A model generated the notes under the pieces. That model searched no databases and was not told where the DNA came from. It worked only from the letters and a program-made list of their open reading frames with translations. Positions 34,196 through 43,243 of a DNA stretch of 64,000 bases are shown piece by piece. The stretch's first letter is position 1; every line of letters begins with the position of its first letter. Source of the DNA: GCA-002697625 sp002697625. Lineage in GTDB: Bacteria > Bacteroidota > Bacteroidia > Flavobacteriales > BACL11. The stretch lies in the NCBI GenBank assembly GCA_964004625.1, contig CAXFOB010000016.1, forward strand, positions 30,682 to 94,681. Reading direction: 5' to 3'. Made by a program: the position numbers and the translations under genes.

Positions 34196-35946
34196 TTCAA
34201 CTATTACCAGAACATATAGCCAATCAAATAGCGGCAGGGGAAGTTATTCAGAGGCCTGCATCTGCTGTAAAAGAGATGTTAGAAAATGCTTTAGATTCTG
34301 GAGCCACACACATTCAACTTTTTATAAAGGACGCTGGAAAGTCATTAATTCAAGTAGTAGATAATGGTTGTGGAATGAGTGAAACTGATGCTATAATGAG
34401 TTTTGAAAGACATGCTACCTCAAAAATAAAAAAAGCGGAAGACTTGTTTAACATTAAAACCATGGGGTTTAGAGGTGAAGCAATGGCCTCAATGGCGGCA
34501 ATTGCCCATATAGAACTTAACACCAAGTTAACTAATCAAGAATTAGGAACTAAAATAGTGATTGAAGGAAGTGAAGTTAAAAATAAGGAAAGTTGTGCTT
34601 GTGCCAACGGAACTTCAATAAAAATAAAAAATTTGTTCTTCAATGTTCCTGCCAGAAGGAATTTTCTGAAGTCAGATAAGGTCGAAAACAAACACATTGT
34701 AGAACAATTTACAAGAGTTGCACTCGCAAATCCAGAAATATCATGGAATTTAGATATAGACGGAAAACAGATTTTCAGACTAGATTCATCCAATTTCAGA
34801 CAAAGAATCGTAAATATTATAGGAACTAAAACTAATGAAAAACTTGTTCCTGTTAATGAAGAAACTACTCTAGTAAATATAAGTGGATTTGTTGGAAAAC
34901 CTGAATTTGCAAAGAGAACAAGAGGAGAACAATATTTTTTTGTAAACGGTAGATTTATTAAAAATTATTATTTAAACCATGCTATCACTAAATCTTTTAC
35001 TGATTTAATTGCAGAAAATTATCACCCCTCTTATTTTTTAAACTTAGAGATAAATCCAAATTTAATTGATATAAATATTCATCCAACAAAAACGGAAATA
35101 AAATTTGAAGATGAAAAATCAATTTACGCAATTCTACGATCTTCAGTTAAAAAATCTCTAGGACAATATAATATTGCTCCTACTCTAGACTTTAATACAG
35201 AACCCTCTTTTGAAATTCCTATAAGAAACAATATAGAAGTTGTTTCAGAACCAAAAATAAGAGTAAATACAAATTATAATCCTTTTAATGAAGAAATCGA
35301 AAATTCAGAATCGTTTTCTCAAACAATATATCAGAATCATTCTGAAGAAAACATTCAATCTGAAATTAGCTTATCAGCATCTGAATACAGTAATTATTCT
35401 CAATTAAATAATCATTTTATTTTTTGCCACTCAAAAGAAGGGATAATACTGGTTCATCAACAAAGAGCTCACCAACGAATACTTTACGAATATTTTAAAC
35501 AAAATAATTCTGTTAAACAGGATTCACAGAAATTAATATTTCCTCATAAAATATCTGTAACAAAAAAAGAATCTTCGACTATTTTGGATATACAAGAAGA
35601 TCTACAGAACATTGGTTTTCAGATAGAGGTTTTAGATGAAGAGGTAGAGATTACAGCGGTACCCACACATTGCACTGAAGAAAATTTACAATTTCTTTTT
35701 GAAGACATCGTAAAATACAATGAAATAGAAGAAATAGATTTGAAAGAGGAAATAAGATCTAAACTAAGTAAAACTATTGCTAAATCTCTTTCTATAAAAA
35801 AAGGACAAAAACTTACTGTAGAAGAGATGAATTTATTAGTTACAAATCTAATGAATTGCGAAATACCTTCTGTTAGCCCATATGGATTAAGTACTTATTT
35901 TAATATTAGTACAACAGAGATAAATAAAAAATTTAAAAAGTGTTAG
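34186..35946 (+). CDS. mutL: DNA mismatch repair protein MutL
   Basis: 586 residues. The GHKL ATPase domain has IAAGEVIQRPASAVKEM, DNGCGM and GFRGEAMASM, and NIHPTKTEI closes the N-terminal half. In the C-terminal domain the metal-binding motif of endonuclease-type MutL (DQHA-x2-E-x4-E) reads HQQRAHQRILYE, so the first Asp, the His and the first Glu are changed; SIKKGQ is retained. The nicking activity may therefore be weak or absent. The start is TTG 34186, supported by the family N-terminus (MDIIQLLPEHIANQIAAGEV). Confidence 0.95.
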   Translation: MDIIQLLPEHIANQIAAGEVIQRPASAVKEMLENALDSGATHIQLFIKDAGKSLIQVVDNGCGMSETDAIMSFERHATSKIKKAEDLFNIKTMGFRGEAMASMAAIAHIELNTKLTNQELGTKIVIEGSEVKNKESCACANGTSIKIKNLFFNVPARRNFLKSDKVENKHIVEQFTRVALANPEISWNLDIDGKQIFRLDSSNFRQRIVNIIGTKTNEKLVPVNEETTLVNISGFVGKPEFAKRTRGEQYFFVNGRFIKNYYLNHAITKSFTDLIAENYHPSYFLNLEINPNLIDINIHPTKTEIKFEDEKSIYAILRSSVKKSLGQYNIAPTLDFNTEPSFEIPIRNNIEVVSEPKIRVNTNYNPFNEEIENSESFSQTIYQNHSEENIQSEISLSASEYSNYSQLNNHFIFCHSKEGIILVHQQRAHQRILYEYFKQNNSVKQDSQKLIFPHKISVTKKESSTILDIQEDLQNIGFQIEVLDEEVEITAVPTHCTEENLQFLFEDIVKYNEIEEIDLKEEIRSKLSKTIAKSLSIKKGQKLTVEEMNLLVTNLMNCEIPSVSPYGLSTYFNISTTEINKKFKKC

Positions 35947-36674
35947 GACAAAGATTTAATCATTTACCAGAAATTGTAAAGAACCTTTTAATAATAAATG
36001 GACTATTCTTCTTAGCAACATGGGCTCTTCAATCTAGAGGTATAAGTCTTTCTAATTTATTCGCATTACATCAATTTCAATCACCTGACTTTAAACCTCA
36101 TCAATTAATAACTCATATGTTTATGCATGCCGATTTCACGCATCTTCTATTTAATATGTTTGCTCTTTGGATGTTCGGGAAAACATTAGAAAATATGTGG
36201 GGAGGGAAGAGATTCCTTATATATTATATGATTACAGGGTTTGGAGCAGCATTAATTTATATTGGATATTTGCAATTCCAAATTAACGCAATAAGCTCAA
36301 ATATAGATTCAGAAATCTATAATAGACTAATTATTGAAGGAAATCAATTATTAGATAATGGAAAAAATTATTTAGATCCTATTTTGGGAAAACTCAACCT
36401 ATTAATAAATGTTCCAATGCTTGGAGCCTCTGGGGCTGTGTACGGTTTATTACTAGCATTTGGAATGTTGTTTCCTAATTCCTTAATATATCTATATTTT
36501 GCGATTCCTATAAAAGCAAAATATTTTGTTGGCGGAATTGGATTATTAGCCTTAATAAGTGGTGTCGGAAATAATCCTGGTGATAATGTTGCACATTTCG
36601 CACATCTAGGTGGTATGATTTTTGGAATTGTTCTACTAAAATACTGGAAGAAAAAAGGAGAAATCTATTTTTAA
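35940..36674 (+). CDS. Rhomboid family intramembrane serine protease (first of two)
   Basis: 244 residues with six predicted membrane segments. Catalytic elements are present: GASGAVYG (nucleophile serine) in TM4 and AHFAHLGG (histidine) in TM6, together with HADFTHLLFNMFALWMFG in the TM2 region. Substrates are unknown. The start is GTG 35940 overlapping the mutL stop by seven bases, and the end shares one base with the next rhomboid gene. Confidence 0.93.
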   Translation: MLGQRFNHLPEIVKNLLIINGLFFLATWALQSRGISLSNLFALHQFQSPDFKPHQLITHMFMHADFTHLLFNMFALWMFGKTLENMWGGKRFLIYYMITGFGAALIYIGYLQFQINAISSNIDSEIYNRLIIEGNQLLDNGKNYLDPILGKLNLLINVPMLGASGAVYGLLLAFGMLFPNSLIYLYFAIPIKAKYFVGGIGLLALISGVGNNPGDNVAHFAHLGGMIFGIVLLKYWKKKGEIYF

Positions 36675-37546
36675 TGAATACTATTTGGAACGACATAAAA
36701 AGGAACTATAAAAGTGGAACAACCTTTACAAGAATTTTATATATCAACATTGGATTCTTTATTCTATATAAACTTTTATTTGTTTTTTCTTTTTTATTCG
36801 ATACTGGAGAAATAGATACTTTTATTAAAGATTATCTTTCACTTCCTTCTAATACTATTTTACTATTAAAAAAACCATGGACATTTATCAGTTATATGTT
36901 TGTACATCAAAGTTTTTTCCATTTGTTATTTAACATGGTTTGGTTGCATTTAGGATCCAAGTTATTTCTTGAATATTTTAATGGGAAACAACTAATTAGC
37001 ACCTATATTTTAGGAGGGATTTCTGGAGGGTTATTATTTATTACTGCTTTTAATGTGTTGCCAGTATTTTCATCAAACGTTTTAAATTCTTATGTATTTG
37101 GAGCCTCTGCGTCAGTTATTGCTGTTTTTGTTACAATTTCAACGTACTCACCAAACTATAGAATATCTATTCCTTTAATAGGGAACATACCGTTAAAATA
37201 CATTGCTATTACTTTAATTACAATAGACATACTGAGTATATCTCCTGACAATCCTGGTGGACACATTGCTCATATAGGGGGAGCTATATATGGATATATT
37301 TATGTTTCACTTCTAAAAACAGGAATAGATATATCTGTTAATTTCTATAATTTCATCAACTTTTTCTCACAAAAGAAGAAGAAAAAATCAAAGAAAGTAA
37401 ACACCAGAAAAAGTGATGATATATTCAGATCTGAGAAAGCGGAGAAACAGAAACACATTAATTCTATTCTAGAAAAAATATCAAAGTCTGGATATGACAG
37501 CCTAACAAAAGAAGAAAAAGAACTCCTTTTTAAGGAAAGTAAATGA
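36674..37546 (+). CDS. Rhomboid family intramembrane serine protease (second, with C-terminal extension)
   Basis: 290 residues. Rhomboid core with HQSFFHLLFNMVWLHLG, GASASVIAV (serine in a less usual GASAS setting) and HIAHIGGAIYGY (histidine). A cytoplasmic basic linker (QKKKKKSKK) leads to a C-terminal helical tail (NSILEKISKSGYDSLTKEEKELL) like DUF6576. The pair of neighbouring rhomboids after mutL is a conserved flavobacterial arrangement in my knowledge. Whether both are active is not shown by sequence alone. Confidence 0.9.
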   Translation: MNTIWNDIKRNYKSGTTFTRILYINIGFFILYKLLFVFSFLFDTGEIDTFIKDYLSLPSNTILLLKKPWTFISYMFVHQSFFHLLFNMVWLHLGSKLFLEYFNGKQLISTYILGGISGGLLFITAFNVLPVFSSNVLNSYVFGASASVIAVFVTISTYSPNYRISIPLIGNIPLKYIAITLITIDILSISPDNPGGHIAHIGGAIYGYIYVSLLKTGIDISVNFYNFINFFSQKKKKKSKKVNTRKSDDIFRSEKAEKQKHINSILEKISKSGYDSLTKEEKELLFKESK

Positions 37547-38583
37547 TGAAAAAATTACTACATTACATACTTTTCTTCTTTAATTCTTTAATCCTCTTAA
37601 GTCTTTTTTCTTCATTATTATCCCCTTTTGTAAATCCAAACACTTTTTGGCCTATATCGTTTTTTGGATTATTTTTTCCTATTATTTTATGTTTATGTAT
37701 CTTTTTCTCTATCTACTGGTACTTTTATAATAAAAAATATGTCTGGGTAAATCTTATTTTAATACTTATAAGTCTTCCATATGGTAGTAGATTCATTGCG
37801 GTTAATCTGCAAGAATCTACAAAAGAAGGGATTAATGTCATGTCTTATAATGTAAGACTATTTAACAAATGGAAATGGATAAATGAGGATGGAATTAAAC
37901 AAAAAACAGTTCAATTTATAAACAAACAAAATCTAGATATCCTTTGTATTCAGGAATATTACAATCCGGGTAAAAATTTAAAATTAAATTTTGAATTTTC
38001 TCATATTGGATTACAAAAAAGAAAAGAAGATTGGCATATGGCTATTTATAGTAACTACCCTCAAATACATAAGCAAACTGTAAATATTGATGGATCTAGA
38101 ATGAATAACAGTTGTATTTATTCTGATATAGTTATTGAAAAAGATACGATAAGAGTCTATAACATACATCTTGCGTCTAACTTTTTTCAGAAAAGAGATT
38201 TAGACTATATTATTTCTATTGAGAAAGAAAAAGTAAAAAACGCTCTTGTTGGAATAGGAAAAAAATTAAAATATTCTTTTGAAAGAAGAGGGAGAGAAGT
38301 TGATCAGATAAAAAAACATATGGATAATTCTCCTTATCCTATAATTATTTGTGGAGATTTCAACGATACACCTGTATCTTACGCATATCAAAAATTGGGA
38401 GAAAATAAAAAAGATGCATTCTTAGAATCAGGAAATGGAATAGGTGCAAGTTTTAATAAAATACCTACTTTACGAATTGACTACATTCTAATAGATAAGA
38501 TGCTAAAATCAAACGCATTCTCTACTCACCAAGAGAAATTTTCTGATCATAGAGCAATAAGTAGTACAATAAAGTTAAACTAA
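37543..38583 (+). CDS. Endonuclease/exonuclease/phosphatase (EEP) family membrane protein
   Basis: 346 residues. Three N-terminal hydrophobic segments (residues about 8-90) anchor the protein. The EEP domain has VMSYNVRLFN, LDILCIQEYYN (metal-binding Glu), CGDFNDTPVS (catalytic D and N) and SDHRAI (catalytic His) in the proper order. Substrate could be nucleic acid, phospholipid or phosphoinositide-like; not determinable. It overlaps the second rhomboid gene by four bases and the convergent yajC by four bases. Confidence 0.9.
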   Translation: MMKKLLHYILFFFNSLILLSLFSSLLSPFVNPNTFWPISFFGLFFPIILCLCIFFSIYWYFYNKKYVWVNLILILISLPYGSRFIAVNLQESTKEGINVMSYNVRLFNKWKWINEDGIKQKTVQFINKQNLDILCIQEYYNPGKNLKLNFEFSHIGLQKRKEDWHMAIYSNYPQIHKQTVNIDGSRMNNSCIYSDIVIEKDTIRVYNIHLASNFFQKRDLDYIISIEKEKVKNALVGIGKKLKYSFERRGREVDQIKKHMDNSPYPIIICGDFNDTPVSYAYQKLGENKKDAFLESGNGIGASFNKIPTLRIDYILIDKMLKSNAFSTHQEKFSDHRAISSTIKLN

Positions 38584-38879
38584 TCTAACTTATCAGATAC
38601 TACATTCATAGAGATTGCAGATTTTTCAATTTTCATTTTTGATCCATAGTTTTCTATGATTACTGAATTTTCTTTTAACTCAATAATTTTACCATGGATT
38701 CCTCCGATGGTAATAACCTGATCTCCTTTTGATAATTGACTTCTAAATTTATTCTCTTTCTTTTGTTTCTTTACCTGAGGACGAATCATAAAGAAATACA
38801 TCACAACAAATATAAGTCCGAAAAATAATAATTGAGCAGAACCCTGACCCTCAGCTGCTTGTAATAAAATAAAATTCAT
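38580..38879 (-). CDS. yajC: Preprotein translocase subunit YajC
   Basis: 99 residues. Accessory part of the SecDF-YajC complex. One membrane segment (about residues 14-35) followed by the diagnostic FFMIRPQVKKQKKENKFRSQL and GDQVITIGGIHGKI. It is the last gene of a unit with DUF1573, nusB and leucine dehydrogenase. Confidence 0.94.
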   Translation of the reverse strand: MNFILLQAAEGQGSAQLLFFGLIFVVMYFFMIRPQVKKQKKENKFRSQLSKGDQVITIGGIHGKIIELKENSVIIENYGSKMKIEKSAISMNVVSDKLD

Positions 38880-38884
38880 AATTT

Positions 38885-39298
38885 TTAATTTACAAAAGGT
38901 ACAACCTGACCTTTTATGGTTAATATTTTAATATTAGGAGTAGAATTACTCACTAATGTTATCTTTTTAGTTTGAGTTCCTAATCTACCCTTGCTGTCAA
39001 AAGTAACATTTACTACATCACTTTCTCCTTCTTCTAAAACTCCCTCAGGATATTCTAATGAGGTACATCCACAACTTGCAGTAGCTTTTGAAATAATTAG
39101 ATTGCCTGTTCCAGCATTTTTAATCTTAAACTGTAAATGTACTTTTTCTCCTTCTATTACCTTACCAAAGTTAATTATTTCATCTCCAATAACAGTTAGT
39201 TCTGCACCACTCTCTATTAAAGAAGTATTTATTTTCCTCTCATTAGAAATACAAGAAAAAATACATAACACAAAAAATATTTGAAGTAAAAATTTCAT
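38885..39298 (-). CDS. DUF1573 lipoprotein
   Basis: 137 residues. A short signal ends in the lipobox-like FSC (cysteine near residue 16). The body is one DUF1573 Ig-like (ASPM-SPD-2-Hydin type) domain: FGKVIEGEKVHLQFKIKNAGTGNLIISKATASCGCT ... GTQTKKITLVSN. The CGC motif is typical. DUF1573 proteins beside yajC and nusB are common in Flavobacteriia; their role is unknown. Confidence 0.88.
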   Translation of the reverse strand: MKFLLQIFFVLCIFSCISNERKINTSLIESGAELTVIGDEIINFGKVIEGEKVHLQFKIKNAGTGNLIISKATASCGCTSLEYPEGVLEEGESDVVNVTFDSKGRLGTQTKKITLVSNSTPNIKILTIKGQVVPFVN

Positions 39299-39302
39299 AG
39301 CG

Positions 39303-40244
39303 TTAAACTAGTCCTCTTCCTGTTTTCTTTATTTTACCATCTCTCTTAAACTGAGATACAATCTTATCTAAAATTCCATTAATAAAAACTTTAGAATTTT
39401 TTGTGCTATAATATTTTGAAATCTCAATATACTCATTAAAAGATACTTTAATAGGCATTTCTGTAAAATAAAGAACCTCTGTAAGAGCCATTTTTATTAG
39501 AAGTAAATCCATTTTTGCAATTCTCTCTAACTCCCAATTTTTCAAGTTGCTTTCGATTAACTTTTCCAACTCCTCAGCATTATAAATTGTTTGCCTGAAT
39601 AAGTCAATTGTAAATTTTTTATCATCAGAATTCTTAAAAACATCTGTAATAAATGTATTTTTAACCTCTTGTTTTAAAGTATTTATCTGACCTTTTAAGA
39701 ACATTGCCACAAAGGGTAAATCATCTATCCAAAAAATACTTCTTTCTTCAAGAATATGGTGAAAAATATCATTATCTAAAATATAGTCATTTAACATTAA
39801 CTGAATAAATTTTTTATCTTCAGAGAAGTTGTCTTTTTTGCTATTTAAATAATTTTTATATTGTTCACTTTTTAACATTTCTACAAACACCTTTCTTACA
39901 ATATCCAGGTCTCCTTTTCTCCATATTCCTGATAAACGAGATACTTTCTTCATTAAAACTTCGTCTTCCTTAAAAACTGAAATAATTTTATTATTAACAA
40001 ACTTAGTATTAGGGTTTAAATCTTCTGAACTTGGCCTATATTTCGATTTGTTATCTTCCATATAGGAGATAGCATATTTATGAATCTCTAAAACAAAAGA
40101 AATAATTATAGTGTGCAATTCAGTAATACTTCTTATATCTTTTAACATCCCCTTTTCAGAAATTACCATGTCATTATTGGGATTAGAAAAGTAAGAGTAC
40201 AAAGATTGCATTACTTTTAACCTAATGTGTCTTCTGCTAATCAT
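39303..40244 (-). CDS. nusB: Transcription antitermination protein NusB (long Bacteroidota form)
   Basis: 313 residues, about twice the length of E. coli NusB because of an N-terminal extension; the long form is usual in Bacteroidota. The start MISRRHIRLKVMQSLYSY is the typical N-terminus, and the C-terminal NusB core has ERIAKMDLLLIKMALTEVL ... SFNEYIEISKYYSTKNSKVFINGILD. It helps antitermination in rRNA operons with NusE. It shares one base with the upstream dehydrogenase stop. Confidence 0.92.
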   Translation of the reverse strand: MISRRHIRLKVMQSLYSYFSNPNNDMVISEKGMLKDIRSITELHTIIISFVLEIHKYAISYMEDNKSKYRPSSEDLNPNTKFVNNKIISVFKEDEVLMKKVSRLSGIWRKGDLDIVRKVFVEMLKSEQYKNYLNSKKDNFSEDKKFIQLMLNDYILDNDIFHHILEERSIFWIDDLPFVAMFLKGQINTLKQEVKNTFITDVFKNSDDKKFTIDLFRQTIYNAEELEKLIESNLKNWELERIAKMDLLLIKMALTEVLYFTEMPIKVSFNEYIEISKYYSTKNSKVFINGILDKIVSQFKRDGKIKKTGRGLV

Positions 40245-41320
40245 TACTTCCTCTTATCCTGAATTCTTTGTTGAGCAATAGCTAAAGCTGCTGTATGTGA
40301 AGTAATGTCTTCTTGTTCTGCTTTAAATAAAATTTCTAATGTAGTATCGTAAATCTTTTTAGTTTTATCTAAAGATTTTTCTCTATTATATCCATTTATC
40401 TCAGAGTATACATTGATTAAACCTCCTGCATTAATCAAAAAATCTGGAGCGTATACTATACCTTTATCTTTTATCATCTTTCCGTGTATAACCTCATCCT
40501 CCAACTGATTATTTGCAGCACCTGCTACAATCTTACATTTTAATCTCTTTATTGTATCTGTATTTAAGGTAGCTCCCAAAGCACAAGGAGCATATATATC
40601 CATATCTATATCGTATATAGAATCTCCCATTACTATTTCAGCTTCATATTTTGTTGCTACCTCAGCTAATTTTTCTTCATTAATATCTGTAATTAAAACT
40701 TTAGCTCCCTCTTCTGTAGTATGTTTGACTAAGTTCTCGCCTACATGTCCAACTCCTTGTACTAAAATGGTTTTTCCTTCTAGGGATTCAGAACCCCATT
40801 TATACATAGCAGAAGCTTTCATTCCCCAATATACTCCATATGCAGTTACAGGAGAAGGATCACCACTACCTCCCATTGATTCTGGAATTCCGGTAACATG
40901 CTTAGTCATTTCTCTAACATATTCCATGTCTTTTGTATTCATTCCTACATCTTCTGCAGTTATATATTTACCACCTAAAATATCTACATATTCTCCAAAT
41001 TTTTTCATCAGAGCTTCTGTCTTTTCTGAGTTAGAATCACCTATTATCACAGCTTTACCACCTCCTAAATTTAATCCTGAAATTGCCGCTTTTAATGTCA
41101 TACCTCTGGATAATCTCAAAACATCCTGTAACGCATCTAATTCATTTGAGTAGTTCCACATTCTTGTTCCTCCCAAAGCTGGGCCTAATGTAGTATCATG
41201 TATAGCTATTATTGCTTTTAACCCTGTATCTCTATCACTACAAAACACAACTTGTTCATGTCCCATTATCTCCATATTACCAAGTACCGGCTTTAAATCT
41301 TTATTCTTTACTTCCATCAT
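40244..41320 (-). CDS. Leucine (Leu/Phe/Val) dehydrogenase
   Basis: 358 residues. NAD-dependent oxidative deamination of branched-chain amino acids. The catalytic lysine lies in LNLGGGKAVIIGD, an upstream glycine-rich TLGPALGGTRMW block binds substrate, and the Rossmann motif is VQGVGHVGENLVKH. Two adjacent ATGs (41318-41320 and 41315-41317) can start it. It heads the operon with nusB, DUF1573 and yajC and has the best-formed promoter of the window (41396-41426). Confidence 0.93.
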   Translation of the reverse strand: MMEVKNKDLKPVLGNMEIMGHEQVVFCSDRDTGLKAIIAIHDTTLGPALGGTRMWNYSNELDALQDVLRLSRGMTLKAAISGLNLGGGKAVIIGDSNSEKTEALMKKFGEYVDILGGKYITAEDVGMNTKDMEYVREMTKHVTGIPESMGGSGDPSPVTAYGVYWGMKASAMYKWGSESLEGKTILVQGVGHVGENLVKHTTEEGAKVLITDINEEKLAEVATKYEAEIVMGDSIYDIDMDIYAPCALGATLNTDTIKRLKCKIVAGAANNQLEDEVIHGKMIKDKGIVYAPDFLINAGGLINVYSEINGYNREKSLDKTKKIYDTTLEILFKAEQEDITSHTAALAIAQQRIQDKRK

Positions 41321-41395
41321 AATGTCAAATCTTTAATTTTACTATTAAAAAATTTACCCTTTCTTTTGAAGTTATTCCGTTTTTTTAACGGTTTG

Positions 41396-41426
41396 CAAAA
41401 TTAGTTATTATTTTTGTCCTACCAAA
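41396..41426 (-). promoter_or_regulatory. Promoter of the leucine dehydrogenase-nusB operon with -33 and -7 boxes
   Basis: On the minus strand TTTG (41426-41423), a 19-base spacer, and TAATTTTG (41403-41396) form a full Bacteroidota sigma-ABfr type promoter. The leader is about 70 bases, longer than for other genes here. Confidence 0.7.
41409..41416 (+). promoter_or_regulatory. -7 box (TATTTTTG) of the ABC exporter gene
   Basis: TATTTTTG matches TAnnTTTG, 29 bases before the TTG start at 41446. It lies within the spacer of the opposing leucine dehydrogenase promoter, so the two promoters overlap. No -33 TTTG at proper spacing. Confidence 0.5.
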
Positions 41427-41445
41427 ATCAATACCACAATAACAA

Positions 41446-43194
41446 TTGAAGAACCTATTACATCTTAACAAATACCTTTTTCAATACAAAACACTATTAT
41501 TTGTTGGTACAATATTCATTTTAATTTCTAATGTTTTCGCCTTATATCCAGCAGAATTTGTACGTCATTCTTTTGATAATATTCAGGAAAGTATATCAAA
41601 TAATAATAGTGAAAACTCTATTCATTTTACACTTTTAAAATATGGAGGTCTTATTATTTTATTTGCAATCTTAAAGGGGGTTTTCATGTACTTTATGCGG
41701 CAAACAGTTATTGTAATGAGTAGAAAAATTGAATTTGATTTGAAAAATGAAGTCTATAAGAAATACCAAGAATTAAGTTTATCTTTCTACAAAAAGAATA
41801 ATACTGGAGATTTAATGAACAGAATAACAGAGGATGTAAATAGAGTAAGAATGTACTTAGGTCCTGCTATGATGTATGCAATTAATATGTTCTTCTTGTT
41901 TTTACTTGTAATTAGTAAAATGTTTAGTATCAATACTCATCTAACATTGTATGTACTGATTCCTTTACCTATACTGGCTGTTGCCGTATATTTTGTAAGC
42001 AATCAGATAAATAAAAAAAGTGAACAATCTCAAGCACAGTTATCTACACTTACATCTATCACCCAAGAAACTTTTAGTGCTATTAATATAATTAAGATAT
42101 TTAGGAATGAAGAAAATTCATTTACTAGATTTTATGAAGAATGTAAAAATTATAAGTACAAACAATTAAAATTAGTTTCTGTAGAGGCTTGGTTTTTTCC
42201 TCTAATAATTTTATTAATTGGAGTAAGTACTATTACAACAATTTATGTTGGGGGATTAGAAAGTTTTGAAGGGGAAATCAGTACCGGAAACATTGCAGAA
42301 TTTATTATTTATGTAAATATGCTTACTTGGCCAGTTGCTTCTGTTGGTTGGGTTACATCGTTGGTACAAAGAGCAGAAGCATCTATGAAAAGAGTAAATG
42401 AATTTTTGGCAAGTGAAACAGAAGTAAAAAACCTAAATACAAACAATACTCCTATTTCAGGCAATATTCAGTTTAAAAATGTAAGTTTTACTTATCCAGA
42501 CACTGGAATACGAGCTTTAAAAGAAGTTAACTTTAAGATAAAAGAAAATGAAACTTTAGGAATTTTTGGAAAAACAGGAAGCGGAAAATCTACTATTGCA
42601 AATCTGATAAACAGAATGTACGATAGAGATTCGGGGGAAATTTACATTGCAAATACAGATATAAAAGAATTAAATTTGTTTCAGTTAAGAAGAAATATAG
42701 GGTATGTACCTCAAGATGGATTTTTATTTTCTGGAACGGTTAGCGAAAACATCAGTTTTGGGAATGATGTAGTAAATGAAGAAGATATAGTACAAGCTGC
42801 TAGAACAGCTGAAATCACTGAAGAAATTGAAAGTTTCCCAGAAAAGTACAATACAATTATAGGAGAAAGAGGAGTACAACTTTCTGGAGGGCAGAGACAA
42901 AGAATTTCTATAGCAAGAGCTATAGTTATAGATCCGATTATTTATATTTTTGACGATTGTTTATCTGCAGTTGACGCAAATAAAGAGAAGTTGATCTTGG
43001 AAAATTTAAGAAGTAAAACTAAGAATAATACTAATATTATCATAAGTCACAGAACATCATCCATACAATATGCGGATTATATATTAGTTTTAGAAAATGG
43101 TAAAATTATTGAAGAAGGAAAACATAATAATTTAATTCAAAAGGGTGGATTTTATGCAGAAATGCACCAGAAACAAACAACAGAAAACACTTAA
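41446..43194 (+). CDS. ABC exporter, fused permease and ATPase
   Basis: 582 residues. Six membrane helices (about residues 15-310) of the type IV exporter fold followed by the nucleotide-binding domain: Walker A GKTGSGKST, Q-loop VPQDGFLF, signature LSGGQRQRISIARA, Walker B IYIFDDCLSAVD and H-loop ISHRTSS. Works as a dimer; lipid or drug export is typical, substrate unknown. The start is TTG 41446: no ATG occurs before the second membrane helix and the N-terminus LKNLLHLNKYLFQYK fits the family. Confidence 0.93.
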   Translation: MKNLLHLNKYLFQYKTLLFVGTIFILISNVFALYPAEFVRHSFDNIQESISNNNSENSIHFTLLKYGGLIILFAILKGVFMYFMRQTVIVMSRKIEFDLKNEVYKKYQELSLSFYKKNNTGDLMNRITEDVNRVRMYLGPAMMYAINMFFLFLLVISKMFSINTHLTLYVLIPLPILAVAVYFVSNQINKKSEQSQAQLSTLTSITQETFSAINIIKIFRNEENSFTRFYEECKNYKYKQLKLVSVEAWFFPLIILLIGVSTITTIYVGGLESFEGEISTGNIAEFIIYVNMLTWPVASVGWVTSLVQRAEASMKRVNEFLASETEVKNLNTNNTPISGNIQFKNVSFTYPDTGIRALKEVNFKIKENETLGIFGKTGSGKSTIANLINRMYDRDSGEIYIANTDIKELNLFQLRRNIGYVPQDGFLFSGTVSENISFGNDVVNEEDIVQAARTAEITEEIESFPEKYNTIIGERGVQLSGGQRQRISIARAIVIDPIIYIFDDCLSAVDANKEKLILENLRSKTKNNTNIIISHRTSSIQYADYILVLENGKIIEEGKHNNLIQKGGFYAEMHQKQTTENT

Positions 43195-43214
43195 GAATGC
43201 AGTATAAATTATTT

Positions 43215-43222
43215 TATATTTG
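43215..43222 (+). promoter_or_regulatory. -7 box (TATATTTG) of the methyltransferase gene
   Basis: TATATTTG matches TAnnTTTG, 21 bases before ATG 43244. The in-frame TTG at 43220 lies inside it and is not a plausible start. Confidence 0.55.
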
Positions 43223-43243
43223 CGTATTAACGAAAAAGATTTT

